Assembly: GCF_900112765.1 (NCBI RefSeq)
Contig: NZ_FOMZ01000002.1
Location: forward strand, 62,001 to 126,000
Reading direction: 5' to 3'
DNA length: 64,000 nucleotides
Source of the DNA: Actinopolyspora alba
Lineage (GTDB): Bacteria; Actinomycetota; Actinomycetes; Mycobacteriales; Pseudonocardiaceae
Part shown: positions 18,561 through 27,615 of the stretch, piece by piece
Position numbering within the stretch: position 1 is the first letter of the stretch
How the letters are laid out: the number at the start of each line of letters is the position of its first letter
Notes under the pieces: generated by a model
Seen by the model: the letters and a program-made list of their open reading frames with translations, nothing else
What the model was told of the DNA's origin: nothing
Databases searched by the model: none
Made by a program: the position numbers and the translations under genes

Positions 18561-20942
18561 TCAGTCGTCGGGGCGGAACGGGTCGCCGGTGCTGGCGGTC
18601 CGCATTCCGCGGTTTCCGCCCAGCACTGCGATGTCGCCACGGCGATCGGTGCGGCGTACCACGGCGCCGAGGCCGCGCAGCGTCGTGACGATCCCGTCGC
18701 TGGGATGCCCGTAGTCGTTCCCGTGCCCCACGCTGATCAGCGCCACCCGTGGGGAAACCGCTCGGAGGAACTCGTCACTGGTGTACCGGGAACCGTGGTG
18801 CGGCACCTTGAGCACTTCCGCGTCCAGCCGAACATCCGCCGAGAGCAGCTCGCGCTGCCCGGCCAGTTCGATGTCGCCGGTCAGCAGTACCCGCCCTGCC
18901 GGAGTGTTCGCCCGCAGCACCACCGAGGCGTCGTTGACCCGTTCCGCCGCCACGGGCTCGGCGTCTCCTTCCGGTGCCAGCACCTCGACCTCCAGAGCGG
19001 GCCAGCGGATCAGCTGCCCCGCGGACAGTCGCACGAGATGCGCGTCGTTGTCGCGCGCACGTCGTCGAACGTCGGTGTCCGACCAGATGGACGGACGGGC
19101 CGCTCCCGTAGCCACCGCATCGACCTCGCGTCCCACCAGCACCCCGGAGATGCCGGCGTAGTGATCGGCGTGCGGGTGGGTGAGCACCAGCAACGGCACG
19201 TGCCGCACCCCGAGGCGGTCGAGACACCGATCGACCAGGGCGGCGCTGGGACCGGTGTCCACCACGACGGCGGAACCGCGGACTCCGGTGGCCAGTACCA
19301 GGCTGTCCCCCTGTCCGACGTCGCAGGCCACGACGCTCCAACCCGTCACAGGCCAGCCACCGGGCCGCAGCCCGACCGTGACCAGCAGCAGTAGCACGGA
19401 CAGCAGCGAACCGCCCAGGAGCAGTCTGCCGGTGCGGAACCGGAGCAGCAGCAGGATCGCGGCCACCAGGGCGACCACGAGCGGGATCCCCCGCGCCCCG
19501 GAAGGCAACGGGATCGTCGCCAGCGAGGAACTCGCGGCACACCGGGCCACCAGCAGCACCCACTCCAGTTCCGGAGCGGCAAGCAGTACCGGGAGCTCAC
19601 CCAGCGGGGAGAACCAGGGAGCGAGCAGCGTCGCGGCCACACCGAGCACCGTGGCCGGGGCGATCACCGGTTCCACCAGCACGTTCGCGGCGACACCCAC
19701 GAGGCTGAGCTCCCCGGACAACGCGACCACGAGCGGTGCGGTGGCGAGTTGCGCGGCAGCCGGCGCCACCAGCGCCTGGGCCAGCCGGAGGGGCACCCCA
19801 AGTCGCCGCAGCCACCCCGACCATGTCGGGGCGAGCAGCACCAGGGCGGCCGTGGCCGTGACCGACAACGCGAACCCGGGGCTCACGGCCAGCTCGGGGT
19901 GCCACAACAGCAGCAGGATCACACAGCCCGCGAGCGCGGGCAGTGCCGTTCCGTTACGCCCCAGCACGAGCGCGAGCAGTCCGAGCGCCCCCATGACGGC
20001 CGCACGCAGCACGCTGGGCTCACCACCGGCGAGAACCACGAATCCCGCCAGCGCTGCCCCCGCGCAGCCCGCGGCCAACGACGGCGGAGCACGCATCGCG
20101 CGAAGCAACAGCAGTACGGCACCGCAGACGATCGCCAGGTTCGCACCGGACACCGCGGTCAGGTGGGTCAGCCCCGCCCTTCCGAAATCACGGCGGACCG
20201 TGTCGAGCAACCCGCTGGTGTCCCCCACCACCAGGCCGGGAAGCAGTCCTTCGGCGCGTGGGGAGAGTGCGGACTCGGAAACATCGCGCAGTCCCGCGCG
20301 CAACCTCTCGGCGAACCGTTGTGACACGGGCGGCCGGGTCACGTTCTCCGGCCGCTGGTGGACCGCGAGAACGATCACCAACAGATCGGCTCCACGCGGA
20401 CGGAGTGCCGCACCGGTGGTGGTGGCTCGCTGCCCCCGCAACAGTCCGCCCCAGGATTCGGCGGGCACCAGCAACAGCACCGAACCGGACTCCGAGTGCC
20501 ACCGCTGCCGCTGCCGTACCGCACGGATCCGGGCACGCACCACCGACCGTTCCCCGATCCCGCCTCCGCCCCCTGCCGAGGTACCGCTGACGGGTGTGGG
20601 GCGTTCGGTGAGTTCGACACGCAGCCGTACGCTCTCTCCCCGCGAGGCGGCTTCCCGAAGCGGGTGATTCTCGACGGGTCGCAATCGCACTGCCAGCCCG
20701 AAACCGGCGGTTCCCACCAGAACCGAGCACACGATCACCCCGATCGCCCATCTCCGGCCCACGACGAACAGGCACGTCGCCGCGGCCGTGGCACAGCAGC
20801 ACGCCAACAGGACGGCGGCGACCCAACCGGTGCGCAACCCGACCAGCGTGGCGCCCCAGACTCCGAGCGCTGCCGGCACCAATCGGAGGTCCAGTGGGCG
20901 AGCCACCGACGCGGCAGTGTCCGGGCCTGCCCGGTCGGTCAT
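18561..20942 (-). CDS. comEC: ComEC/Rec2-type DNA uptake channel
   Basis: A 793-residue polytopic membrane protein that moves single-stranded DNA across the membrane in natural transformation. The N-terminal helices are followed by an OB-like region, the Competence domain with many helices (HLTAVSGANLAIVCG is its signature), and a C-terminal metallo-beta-lactamase domain with THPHADHY and VPHHGS metal ligands. All three modules are intact. ATG 20942 is preferred over the overlapping GTG 20945 because GAGG lies 5 nt upstream. It starts 7 nt after the comEA stop. Whether this lineage is naturally competent is unknown. Confidence 0.95.
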   Translation of the reverse strand: MTDRAGPDTAASVARPLDLRLVPAALGVWGATLVGLRTGWVAAVLLACCCATAAATCLFVVGRRWAIGVIVCSVLVGTAGFGLAVRLRPVENHPLREAASRGESVRLRVELTERPTPVSGTSAGGGGGIGERSVVRARIRAVRQRQRWHSESGSVLLLVPAESWGGLLRGQRATTTGAALRPRGADLLVIVLAVHQRPENVTRPPVSQRFAERLRAGLRDVSESALSPRAEGLLPGLVVGDTSGLLDTVRRDFGRAGLTHLTAVSGANLAIVCGAVLLLLRAMRAPPSLAAGCAGAALAGFVVLAGGEPSVLRAAVMGALGLLALVLGRNGTALPALAGCVILLLLWHPELAVSPGFALSVTATAALVLLAPTWSGWLRRLGVPLRLAQALVAPAAAQLATAPLVVALSGELSLVGVAANVLVEPVIAPATVLGVAATLLAPWFSPLGELPVLLAAPELEWVLLVARCAASSSLATIPLPSGARGIPLVVALVAAILLLLRFRTGRLLLGGSLLSVLLLLVTVGLRPGGWPVTGWSVVACDVGQGDSLVLATGVRGSAVVVDTGPSAALVDRCLDRLGVRHVPLLVLTHPHADHYAGISGVLVGREVDAVATGAARPSIWSDTDVRRRARDNDAHLVRLSAGQLIRWPALEVEVLAPEGDAEPVAAERVNDASVVLRANTPAGRVLLTGDIELAGQRELLSADVRLDAEVLKVPHHGSRYTSDEFLRAVSPRVALISVGHGNDYGHPSDGIVTTLRGLGAVVRRTDRRGDIAVLGGNRGMRTASTGDPFRPDD

Positions 20943-20949
20943 CACCGCC

Positions 20950-21795
20950 TCACACCCGAACCAGATCGCGCAACCGCGAGAACCGCACCGTCCCGATCCC
21001 GTCGACCTCGCGAAGCTGGGTCACCGACTCGAATCCACCGTTCTCGGAACGCCAGCGCAGAATCGCCCCGGCAGTGACCGGACCGATGCCGGGCAGTTCC
21101 CGCAGCCGCTGTTCGTCAGCCCGGTTGAGATCCACCTTCGAGGACTCGGTGGTGGTGCCGTCCGGTGCCGACCTCGAGGCGAGGGAGGGTACCGGCACCC
21201 CGACGTAGAGCTGTTCCCCGTCGGACAGTTCCCGAGCCAGGTTCAACGCCAGGGTGTCCGTCTCGGGCAACGGACCTCCCGCAGCTCGCAGCGCGTCGGC
21301 GACACGGGATCCGGTCGCCAGTGTCACCAGCCCCGGTTCGTGCACCCTGCCCACCACGCTGACCACCAGCTCGGTCTCGGAGGAGGCGGTGACGACCGCA
21401 TCGGTCACCGCTGCCGGTCCCGGAGCGGGAAGCCGAGTCGACGGAACCGCCACGGTCCCGCCACCGGAATCGCGGCTCACCAGCAGGACGACGCAGCCGA
21501 TCACCGCGGCGAGAACCACGCCGAGGCACCCCGCTCGGCCCGGGTCCAGCAACACCTCACGTGGTGTTCGGGGCAACCACCGCCGCGCCCGACCCCCGGT
21601 CTCCGGCGTCTCACGGTTTTCCGGCGTCTCGGCGGTCCCCGCCGTATCGGCCGCTGAGTTCGCCTCGGAGGCACCGCCCTCGGAAGCCATCAGCTGCCGC
21701 AGCCGTCGACGAGCCGGGGGGAGCTCGTCAGTGGTCGCGGCGACGATTCGTTCCTCCCAAGGGGACGATCCGTCGGACCGGAAAAGATCGGGCAT
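20950..21795 (-). CDS. comEA: ComEA-type DNA-binding competence protein
   Basis: A 281-residue single-pass membrane protein that binds double-stranded DNA outside the membrane. It has a cytoplasmic N-terminus, a helix near 95-115 (AGCLGVVLAAVIGCVVLLV), an SLBB domain (VSVVGRVHEPGLVTLATGSR) and a C-terminal pair of helix-hairpin-helix motifs (VDLNRADEQRLRELPGIG, then VDGIGTVRFSRLRDL). ATG 21795 is chosen; the frame remains open upstream but looks non-coding. Operon with comEC. Confidence 0.93.
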   Translation of the reverse strand: MPDLFRSDGSSPWEERIVAATTDELPPARRRLRQLMASEGGASEANSAADTAGTAETPENRETPETGGRARRWLPRTPREVLLDPGRAGCLGVVLAAVIGCVVLLVSRDSGGGTVAVPSTRLPAPGPAAVTDAVVTASSETELVVSVVGRVHEPGLVTLATGSRVADALRAAGGPLPETDTLALNLARELSDGEQLYVGVPVPSLASRSAPDGTTTESSKVDLNRADEQRLRELPGIGPVTAGAILRWRSENGGFESVTQLREVDGIGTVRFSRLRDLVRV

Positions 21796-22039
21796 ACCGG
21801 CGAAGCTAACCGGCGGTGCACCCACCGGGAACACCGAAGAACGCCTCCGGTGGACAACCGAGCACGTTGTGGACAAACACGCACGCGGCCAGCCGCACGA
21901 TACGAGATTGAGTCGAGTGCCGCGAGGCGATGTGGAAAACCGGAACGCGCCGCAGGGCGCCTTGCCCGAACCGGCTTCCCGGCCACGCTTTTGCGTTCCG
22001 CTGAGCCGGCGTCCCGACAACCCGGGCGGAAAATTCCGA

Positions 22040-22951
22040 TCAGTCGTCGAAAGGTGCGGTGCCGGTGGCACTCCACCCACCGGGCAGCACGACGACCCCC
22101 ACCGAGCCCGGCCCGATGTGAGCTCCGATGGTGGCTCCGACCTCGGAAACAACGCAGTCGGAGCACCCCGGCAGTCGCCCTCGGATATTTCGGGCGAGCG
22201 TCTCGGCCCGTCCCGGTGCCGCCAAGTGGTGGACGGCCAGCGCCGGTCGGTGCGGATCACCGACGGGGGACTGCCGCGTGGACTCGGTCGTGGCCACCTC
22301 GACGGCCAGTTGCTCCAGCCTTCGCACGGCCGCGCTGGTGGTCCGCACCTTCTCAGCGGCGTCGATCACGCCGTCGTGCAGCCGCAGCAGCGGTTTGATC
22401 GCCAGCGCCGTTCCCAGCAGGGCGGATGCGGTGCCGATGCGCCCGCCACGGCGCAGGTACTCCAGCGTCTGAACCGAGAACAGGATGGTTCCGCGCGCCG
22501 CGACGCGCTCGGCCACTCCGGTGACCTCCTGCAACCCGGCGCCTCCCTCGGCCAGCTCCGCGGCAGCCAGCACGGCGAATCCCAGCCCCATGGCAACGGA
22601 GCGGGAGTCGAGCACGTTGATGACCGAGGGCGCCACTTCGCGCGCGGCGGTGCGAGCGGCATCCACCGTGCCGGAGAGTTCACCGGAGAGGTGGATCGAG
22701 AGCACACCCTCGGCTCCCGCGTCCAGCGCCGCGCGGTAGGCCGCGGCGAACTCGGCAACCGTCGCCCCCGAGGTGGTGACACGCCTGCCGCGGCGCAGCT
22801 GTTCGGTCAGGCGCCCCGGACCGAACGAGGTCTCGTCGCTGTACTGCTCGGCCTCCGTGCTCACGTGCAGCGGAATCACACGCACGCCGTAGTGCTCGAC
22901 CCGTCGCGCGGGCAGGTACGCGGTCGAATCGGTGACCACGGCGACGCTCAA
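22040..22951 (-). CDS. DegV-family fatty-acid-binding protein
   Basis: A 303-residue DegV protein. Members bind a long-chain fatty acid and, in some bacteria, pass it to a fatty acid kinase. The N-terminal VAVVTDSTAYLP and the IHLSGELSGT/DSRSVAMGLG segments are family hallmarks. Start is TTG 22951 with GGAG 9 nt upstream; no ATG or GTG fits. It lies between comEA and gpgP as in mycobacteria, where the DegV gene occupies the same slot. A 244-bp empty spacer separates it from comEA. Confidence 0.92.
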   Translation of the reverse strand: MSVAVVTDSTAYLPARRVEHYGVRVIPLHVSTEAEQYSDETSFGPGRLTEQLRRGRRVTTSGATVAEFAAAYRAALDAGAEGVLSIHLSGELSGTVDAARTAAREVAPSVINVLDSRSVAMGLGFAVLAAAELAEGGAGLQEVTGVAERVAARGTILFSVQTLEYLRRGGRIGTASALLGTALAIKPLLRLHDGVIDAAEKVRTTSAAVRRLEQLAVEVATTESTRQSPVGDPHRPALAVHHLAAPGRAETLARNIRGRLPGCSDCVVSEVGATIGAHIGPGSVGVVVLPGGWSATGTAPFDD

Positions 22952-22991
22952 CGCGGGCTCCGCCGAGAACCACGAGCGATCCGGGGGAGTG

Positions 22992-23606
22992 TCATTCGAC
23001 GAACCCGCCGTTGTAGGTCGTCAGCCGCCAGCCGTGCTTGCCGAGGGTGCTGCGGGAGAGCACGGCCCAACCGCAGTTGCCCACCCCGCCGAGGCTGGAC
23101 CAGATCTCGGTCGGCCACCCCAGCAGTCTGGCGGTCAGCGCTGTTATCAGACCGCCGTGCGCGCACAGCAGCGCCGTGCCTTCCACGGCCTCGTCGAGTT
23201 CGGACACCACCTCGTAGGCGCGTTCGGCGACCTCCACCCTGGTCTCGCCGTCCGGTGGCGCGAAGGTGGGCTGGGTGCGCCACGCACCCATCGCCCCGGG
23301 CCACCCCTGCTCGACCTCGGCGCCGCTGAGTCCCTGCCACTGCCCGAGGTTGGTTTCGCGCAGCCGCTCGTCCAGCCGGACCTCCTGCCCGGTGACCTCG
23401 GCGAACGCCGCGGCCGTGGTGCTGGCACGACGCAGATCCGAGCTCACCGCCACTTCGGGACCGAACCCCGCCACCAGCGGCGCGGTGCGTTTGGCCTGTT
23501 CCAGTCCGAGTTCGGTGAGTTCGGAATCGAGATGCCCCTGGATACGACCCGCCAGGTTGTAGTCCGTCTCGCCGTGCCGCCAGAGCACCAGCCGTTGCAG
23601 GGTCAC
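22992..23606 (-). CDS. gpgP: histidine phosphatase, probable glucosyl-3-phosphoglycerate phosphatase
   Basis: A 204-residue branch-1 histidine phosphatase. The phosphoryl-accepting histidine is in LWRHGETDYN (H11), and the second histidine is in CAHGGLITAL. SSDLRRA and LRETNLGQWQGLS closely follow mycobacterial GpgP, which dephosphorylates glucosyl-3-phosphoglycerate for glucosylglycerate and methylglucose polysaccharide synthesis. The position between rsfS and degV is also the same as in M. tuberculosis. GTG 23606 overlaps the rsfS stop by 4 bp (GTGA). Substrate rests on similarity and synteny. Confidence 0.85.
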   Translation of the reverse strand: MTLQRLVLWRHGETDYNLAGRIQGHLDSELTELGLEQAKRTAPLVAGFGPEVAVSSDLRRASTTAAAFAEVTGQEVRLDERLRETNLGQWQGLSGAEVEQGWPGAMGAWRTQPTFAPPDGETRVEVAERAYEVVSELDEAVEGTALLCAHGGLITALTARLLGWPTEIWSSLGGVGNCGWAVLSRSTLGKHGWRLTTYNGGFVE

Positions 23607-24013
23607 GCTTGACTGCCCTCTTCGCTGTGCTGTTCGGCGGAGTCGTCGGGAGCACCGTCGTGGTCGAACTCGATGACCGGGCAGTCCTTCCAGAGCCGTT
23701 CCAGCTCGTAGAAGGCGCGCTCCTCGGAGTGCTGCACGTGCACGATGACGTCGACGAAATCGAGCAGCACCCAGCGCCCTTCCCGGGTGCCCTCCCTGCG
23801 AACCGGTTTCGTCCCCGCGGCCCGCATCTTCTCCTCGATCGCTTCGACTATCGCTCCGACCTGCCGTTCGTTGGAGGCGGAGGCGATCACGAAGCAGTCG
23901 GTGATGATCAGTCGGTCGGACACGTCCAGCAGAAGCAGTTCCTCGGCCTTCTTGTCCGCAGCCGCCCGCGCGGCCACCAACGCCAAACTGCGGGCGTTCT
24001 CACTGGCTGCCAC
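23603..24013 (-). CDS. rsfS: ribosomal silencing factor RsfS
   Basis: A 136-residue RsfS/Iojap protein that binds L14 on the 50S subunit and blocks subunit joining during nutrient stress. Diagnostic segments are LLLDVSDRLIITDCFVIASASNERQV, split here as LIITDCFVIASASN, and GRWVLLDFVDVIVHVQH. GTG 24013 follows AGAGGAGC; the upstream open frame is rejected. The C-terminal tail is acidic. It overlaps gpgP by 4 bp and is 174 bp downstream of nadD. Confidence 0.95.
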   Translation of the reverse strand: MAASENARSLALVAARAAADKKAEELLLLDVSDRLIITDCFVIASASNERQVGAIVEAIEEKMRAAGTKPVRREGTREGRWVLLDFVDVIVHVQHSEERAFYELERLWKDCPVIEFDHDGAPDDSAEQHSEEGSQA

Positions 24014-24187
24014 ATCGCTCCTCTCGGTGGTCACCGTCTGCCACCCATACTCCGAACGAGGATAACCGTCCCCCGCTCGACGGGCGGAATCCACCGGACC
24101 GTACCGGTCGCCGCGGGCGAGGTGCCGGACGAGTGGGAGAGGGCCGGAGCGGTGCCCGCCGCACGCGTACCGTTCGGCCCGAGGTGC

Positions 24188-24811
24188 CTACGGCCCCCAC
24201 TCCTGCGCCGGTGACTGCCCGAAGCGGCGGTAGAGGCCTCGCTTGCTGATGTACTGGACTATTCCGTCCGGAACGAGGTACCAGACCGGAAGACCGGACG
24301 CGACGCGCTGCCTGCATCCGGTGGAGGAGATGGCCATGGCCGGGATCTCGACCAGGCTGACCGAACCACGCGGTAGGTGCTCGTCGTCCAGGGAGTATCC
24401 CGGACGTGTGACTCCGATGAAGTGCGCCAGATCGAACAGGTCGTCCACCCGGTGCCAGGAGAGGATCTGCTCCAGCGCGTCCGCCCCGGTTATGAAGTAC
24501 AACTCCGCGTCGGGATACTGCCGCCGCAGATCGGAGAGCGTGTCTATCGTGTAGGTCGGCCCGTTGCGGTCGATGTCGACCCTGCTGACCGAGAACCGCG
24601 GGTTGGAGGCGGTGGCGACCACCGTCATCAGGTAGCGGTCCTCGGCCGAGCTCACATCCTCGTGGCCCTTCTGCCAGGGCTGCCCGGTCGGCACGAACAG
24701 CACCTGCTCCATGCCGAACTGGGCCTGCACCTCACTCGCTGCGACGAGATGGCCGTGATGGACGGGGTCGAAGGTTCCCCCCATGACGCCGATTCGGCGA
24801 GGACGCGACAT
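24188..24811 (-). CDS. nadD: nicotinate-nucleotide adenylyltransferase
   Basis: A 207-residue NadD that adenylates nicotinate mononucleotide in NAD synthesis. The nucleotidyltransferase motif [11 protein letters not shown] is at residues 11-21. The ISST motif of the (H/T)xGH family follows as [12 protein letters not shown]; isoleucine-arginine is usual after ISST, so the G-C-R spacing is a small deviation. ATG 24811. The rsfS-nadD order is conserved across bacteria. Confidence 0.95.
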   Translation of the reverse strand: MSRPRRIGVMGGTFDPVHHGHLVAASEVQAQFGMEQVLFVPTGQPWQKGHEDVSSAEDRYLMTVVATASNPRFSVSRVDIDRNGPTYTIDTLSDLRRQYPDAELYFITGADALEQILSWHRVDDLFDLAHFIGVTRPGYSLDDEHLPRGSVSLVEIPAMAISSTGCRQRVASGLPVWYLVPDGIVQYISKRGLYRRFGQSPAQEWGP

Positions 24812-24939
24812 GGTGCCCCAGCATAGTCGCCACGCGACGGAAAGATCCCGGAAGGACGCCGTGCCGTGACTGACCCCACGGGGGACGGAGCACGATCATT
24901 CGCGGGTCGCGGCGCGGAATCCATGGGAACGCGCCCCGG

Positions 24940-25161
24940 TCACGGCTCGGGTGCCAACGTGCGGCCGGACTGCGCGTCCCGAACGCGGATCGCCTCCACC
25001 GGACAGGACTCGGCGGCGTCCACCACGTCGTCATCCGGTTCGGTCTCCGTTCGTAACGGGCGCGAGACACCGTCGACCAGCTGGAAGTGCTCCTCGGCGA
25101 TGGCGGCGCACATTCCCGAGCCGATACACGTCTCGCCGTCGACCTCTACCTGCCAACTCAT
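24940..25161 (-). CDS. 3Fe-4S ferredoxin
   Basis: A 73-residue electron carrier. Three cluster cysteines are visible, C12 and C18 (CIGSGMC) and C53 (CPVEAI). The cysteine normally between the first two is replaced, so a [3Fe-4S] cluster is expected, as in ferredoxins that serve actinobacterial cytochromes P450. ATG 25161. It lies 128 bp downstream of the P450 on the same strand and is its likely redox partner. No ferredoxin reductase gene is in the window. Confidence 0.93.
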   Translation of the reverse strand: MSWQVEVDGETCIGSGMCAAIAEEHFQLVDGVSRPLRTETEPDDDVVDAAESCPVEAIRVRDAQSGRTLAPEP

Positions 25162-25289
25162 CCGATCACCTTTCACGTTTCCGACGCTGACGTCGCCGGT
25201 TCCGCGTGTTCGTCCCACGGCTCGTCCCCGCCCGGTGAGACCGACGGAAGGCTCCGCCGGAATCCGGGTGGCGTGGTGCTGTCACCGGA

Positions 25290-26489
25290 TCACCAAGTCA
25301 CCGGGAGATTCCTCGGTCCGCGCACCAGCATCCCGGTCTTCCAGGAGACATCCGGTTCGTCCACCGCGAGCCGCAGATCCTCGAAGTCCCGAAGCAACGT
25401 GCCCAACGCCACCTGCAGTTCCATCCGCGCCAACTGCGCTCCGAGGCAGTGGTGCGGACCGTGCCCGAAGCCGATGTGGGAGTTGGAGTCGCGTCGCAGA
25501 TCGAGCTGGTCGGCATCCTCGAAGACGGACTCGTCCCGATTGGCCGAAGCGAGGCTGGCAAGGACCGGCTCACCAGCGCGGATCAGTACACCGCCGAGCT
25601 CGACATCCTCCAGGGCATAACGTGGAAAGGCCGCGTTCACCCCCAGCGGGACGAACCGCATGAGTTCCTCGACGGCCGCGGGAATCCGTTCCGGATCGGC
25701 ACGCAGCCAGTCGAGCTCCTCGGGATGCGTCAGCAGTACATAGACGAAGTTGGGGATCTGGGTGGCCGTGGTCTCGTGTCCGGCCACGAGCAGCCCCACG
25801 GAGAGGTCCAGCAGTTCGGTCTCGGAGAGTTTGTCCTGTTCGTCCCTCGCCTGGATCAGCGCGCTGAGCAGATCGTCGGTGGGATGTTCCCGCCGCTGCT
25901 CGACCAACCCGGCCATGTAGGCGCGCATCTGTCCGATGTAGTCGTTGACCTGCTGCTCGGACAGCTTGCTCGTGGACAGGAAGGCGTCCGACCAGACCCG
26001 GAAGTCGGTTCTGTCCTCGTAGGGAACCCCGAGGAGTTCGCAGATCACGGTGATCGGCAGCGGCAGCGCGAACTCCTCGACCAGATCCAGCGGCGGCCCG
26101 CCGCGCCGCATGGCCCGACTCAGGTCATCGGCGATCCGCTGTGCGCGGGGTCGCAGCTGCTCGACCCTGCGAGCGGTGAACGCCTTGGCCACCAGCTTGC
26201 GCAGCCTGGTGTGCTCCGGTGGGTCCATGGTCAGGATGCCGGTCTGCTGCGGGATCGGGCGCGCGCGTGGCTCGTCCTTGTCCACCGTGGCCGCGCGGCT
26301 GAACCGCGGATCCGCGAAGACGGTGCGTACATCGGAGTATCTGGTGGCCAGCCATGCCGCTTCGCCGTAGGGAAGCTGCACCCGCGACACCGGTTCCTGC
26401 CTGCGCAGCTCCGCGTAGAACGGGTCCAGCCGCAGCCTGTCGGGCGCGCTGAACGGATAGGTTCGCGGCGTCGGGTCGATGGTGGTCAT
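25290..26489 (-). CDS. cytochrome P450
   Basis: A 399-residue soluble class I P450 monooxygenase. The I-helix AGHETT is at 236-241, the K-helix E-x-x-R lies in EELMR, and the heme-binding loop GFGHGPHHCLG has C348 as thiolate ligand. GILTMDPPEHTRLRKLV is typical of CYP105/CYP107-like bacterial families, but the subfamily and substrate cannot be fixed by eye. ATG 26489 with GGGAGC upstream; an in-frame TTG at 26516 lies inside the operator and is rejected. A TetR operator precedes it and a TetR gene is next upstream. Confidence 0.95.
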   Translation of the reverse strand: MTTIDPTPRTYPFSAPDRLRLDPFYAELRRQEPVSRVQLPYGEAAWLATRYSDVRTVFADPRFSRAATVDKDEPRARPIPQQTGILTMDPPEHTRLRKLVAKAFTARRVEQLRPRAQRIADDLSRAMRRGGPPLDLVEEFALPLPITVICELLGVPYEDRTDFRVWSDAFLSTSKLSEQQVNDYIGQMRAYMAGLVEQRREHPTDDLLSALIQARDEQDKLSETELLDLSVGLLVAGHETTATQIPNFVYVLLTHPEELDWLRADPERIPAAVEELMRFVPLGVNAAFPRYALEDVELGGVLIRAGEPVLASLASANRDESVFEDADQLDLRRDSNSHIGFGHGPHHCLGAQLARMELQVALGTLLRDFEDLRLAVDEPDVSWKTGMLVRGPRNLPVTW

Positions 26490-26515
26490 GCTCGGCTCCC
26501 GCACACGAGACGACA

Positions 26516-26533
26516 AGTAAGCAACCGCTTACT
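26516..26533. promoter_or_regulatory. TetR-type operator before the P450 gene
   Basis: AGTAAGC-AACC-GCTTACT is an 18-bp perfect inverted repeat with a 4-bp spacer, 27 bp upstream of the P450 start and downstream of the TetR gene. Size and symmetry fit TetR-family operators. Confidence 0.7.
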
Positions 26534-26652
26534 ACTCGCATGGTAAGAGCCCGAACCGTGCCACGCACTCCGCCGAACAGGTAACGGGAACACCCATCGC
26601 CCAGGAGTCCCCGCGCTCGGGAGTCCGCCCCGGAACGACCGGAGAACATCGC

Positions 26653-27276
26653 TCACTCGTCATCGGCAGGCGCGTTCCGCTCCAGGAGCAGCGGAACGGC
26701 CCGCATCAGGTAATCGACGATCACCTCGGGCGAAGCCTCGGCCAGTGGACTCTTGCGCAGCACGGATCGCATCATGCCCACACCGAAGAACCAGGCCAGC
26801 ACGAGATCGGCACGCAGCTCGGCATCGGGGGCGTCGGTGAGCGAGGCCAGCCGCTCCGAGTAGGAACCACCCAGCTCGTCGCGCAACAACGTGGCCGCCC
26901 GCTCGTCGCTGAGGGAACGCAGCAGAGCCACCAGCGTGTGCTCGGCACCGGAACGCGTGTGCTCGGAGAGCACGCTCTCCAGGATGCGACGCGGCAGCTC
27001 CGCCGCGGGGCCGCTCCGCAGCAGTGCCTCGCTGTTGTGGCTGAGCACCTCGGCGAACAGTTCCTGCTTGGAACCGAAGTACCGGAACAGCAGTGCCTGG
27101 TTGACCTCGGCACGCGCGGCGACCTCGCGGACCGTGGTCTGATCGAAACCGCGCTCGGCGAACAGTTCGCCCGCCGCACGCAACAGCGCCGTTCTGGTCG
27201 CCGTCGGATCACGCTTTCGCCGTGGCTGCCGGTCCTCGCACAAACCCGCCTCCCGAGACGGTGCCGACACGCTCAT
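26653..27276 (-). CDS. TetR-family transcriptional repressor
   Basis: A 207-residue TetR regulator. The DNA-binding domain (about 22-70) reads TRTALLRAAGELFAERGFDQ then TTVREVAARAEVNQALLFRY, a standard TetR helix-turn-helix. The C-terminal ligand-binding domain is helical and resembles TetR_C with no named effector. ATG 27276. It lies just upstream of the P450-ferredoxin pair, whose promoter contains a matching palindrome, so it probably represses them and may respond to the P450 substrate. Confidence 0.92.
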   Translation of the reverse strand: MSVSAPSREAGLCEDRQPRRKRDPTATRTALLRAAGELFAERGFDQTTVREVAARAEVNQALLFRYFGSKQELFAEVLSHNSEALLRSGPAAELPRRILESVLSEHTRSGAEHTLVALLRSLSDERAATLLRDELGGSYSERLASLTDAPDAELRADLVLAWFFGVGMMRSVLRKSPLAEASPEVIVDYLMRAVPLLLERNAPADDE

Positions 27277-27615
27277 CCGATCACCGGAAGTGCCGCACCG
27301 ACCGCCGGAAATCGTGACACGACCCACTACAACACAGGAGTGAGCCGAGCAACACTTCAGCCGTGTCCGGTTGATGGTCACCCAACGCGGTCGGCCGTGC
27401 TCGGCCGCACCCTATCGCTCCGCTCGATCCTCCGCGGCTGGTTCGGCGGGCCGCGCCGCCGCTCCACGTCGCCGGGCCACGTCGCCGGTCCACCGAACCG
27501 TACGCGAGCCACGTGGGCGTCGCGGTGCTTCAACGGCACCGGAGCAGCCGACATGCGACGGGCGAGCACCCACCCGTTGGGCCCGACGACAGCGGGTTTC
27601 GGTAAGAATCGGCCC
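27277..27615. other. divergent tetR-recQ intergenic region
   Basis: This 339-bp region between divergent genes must contain both promoters. Open frames here are Arg-rich translation noise. I found no clear -10/-35 pair and no repeat. Confidence 0.5.
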
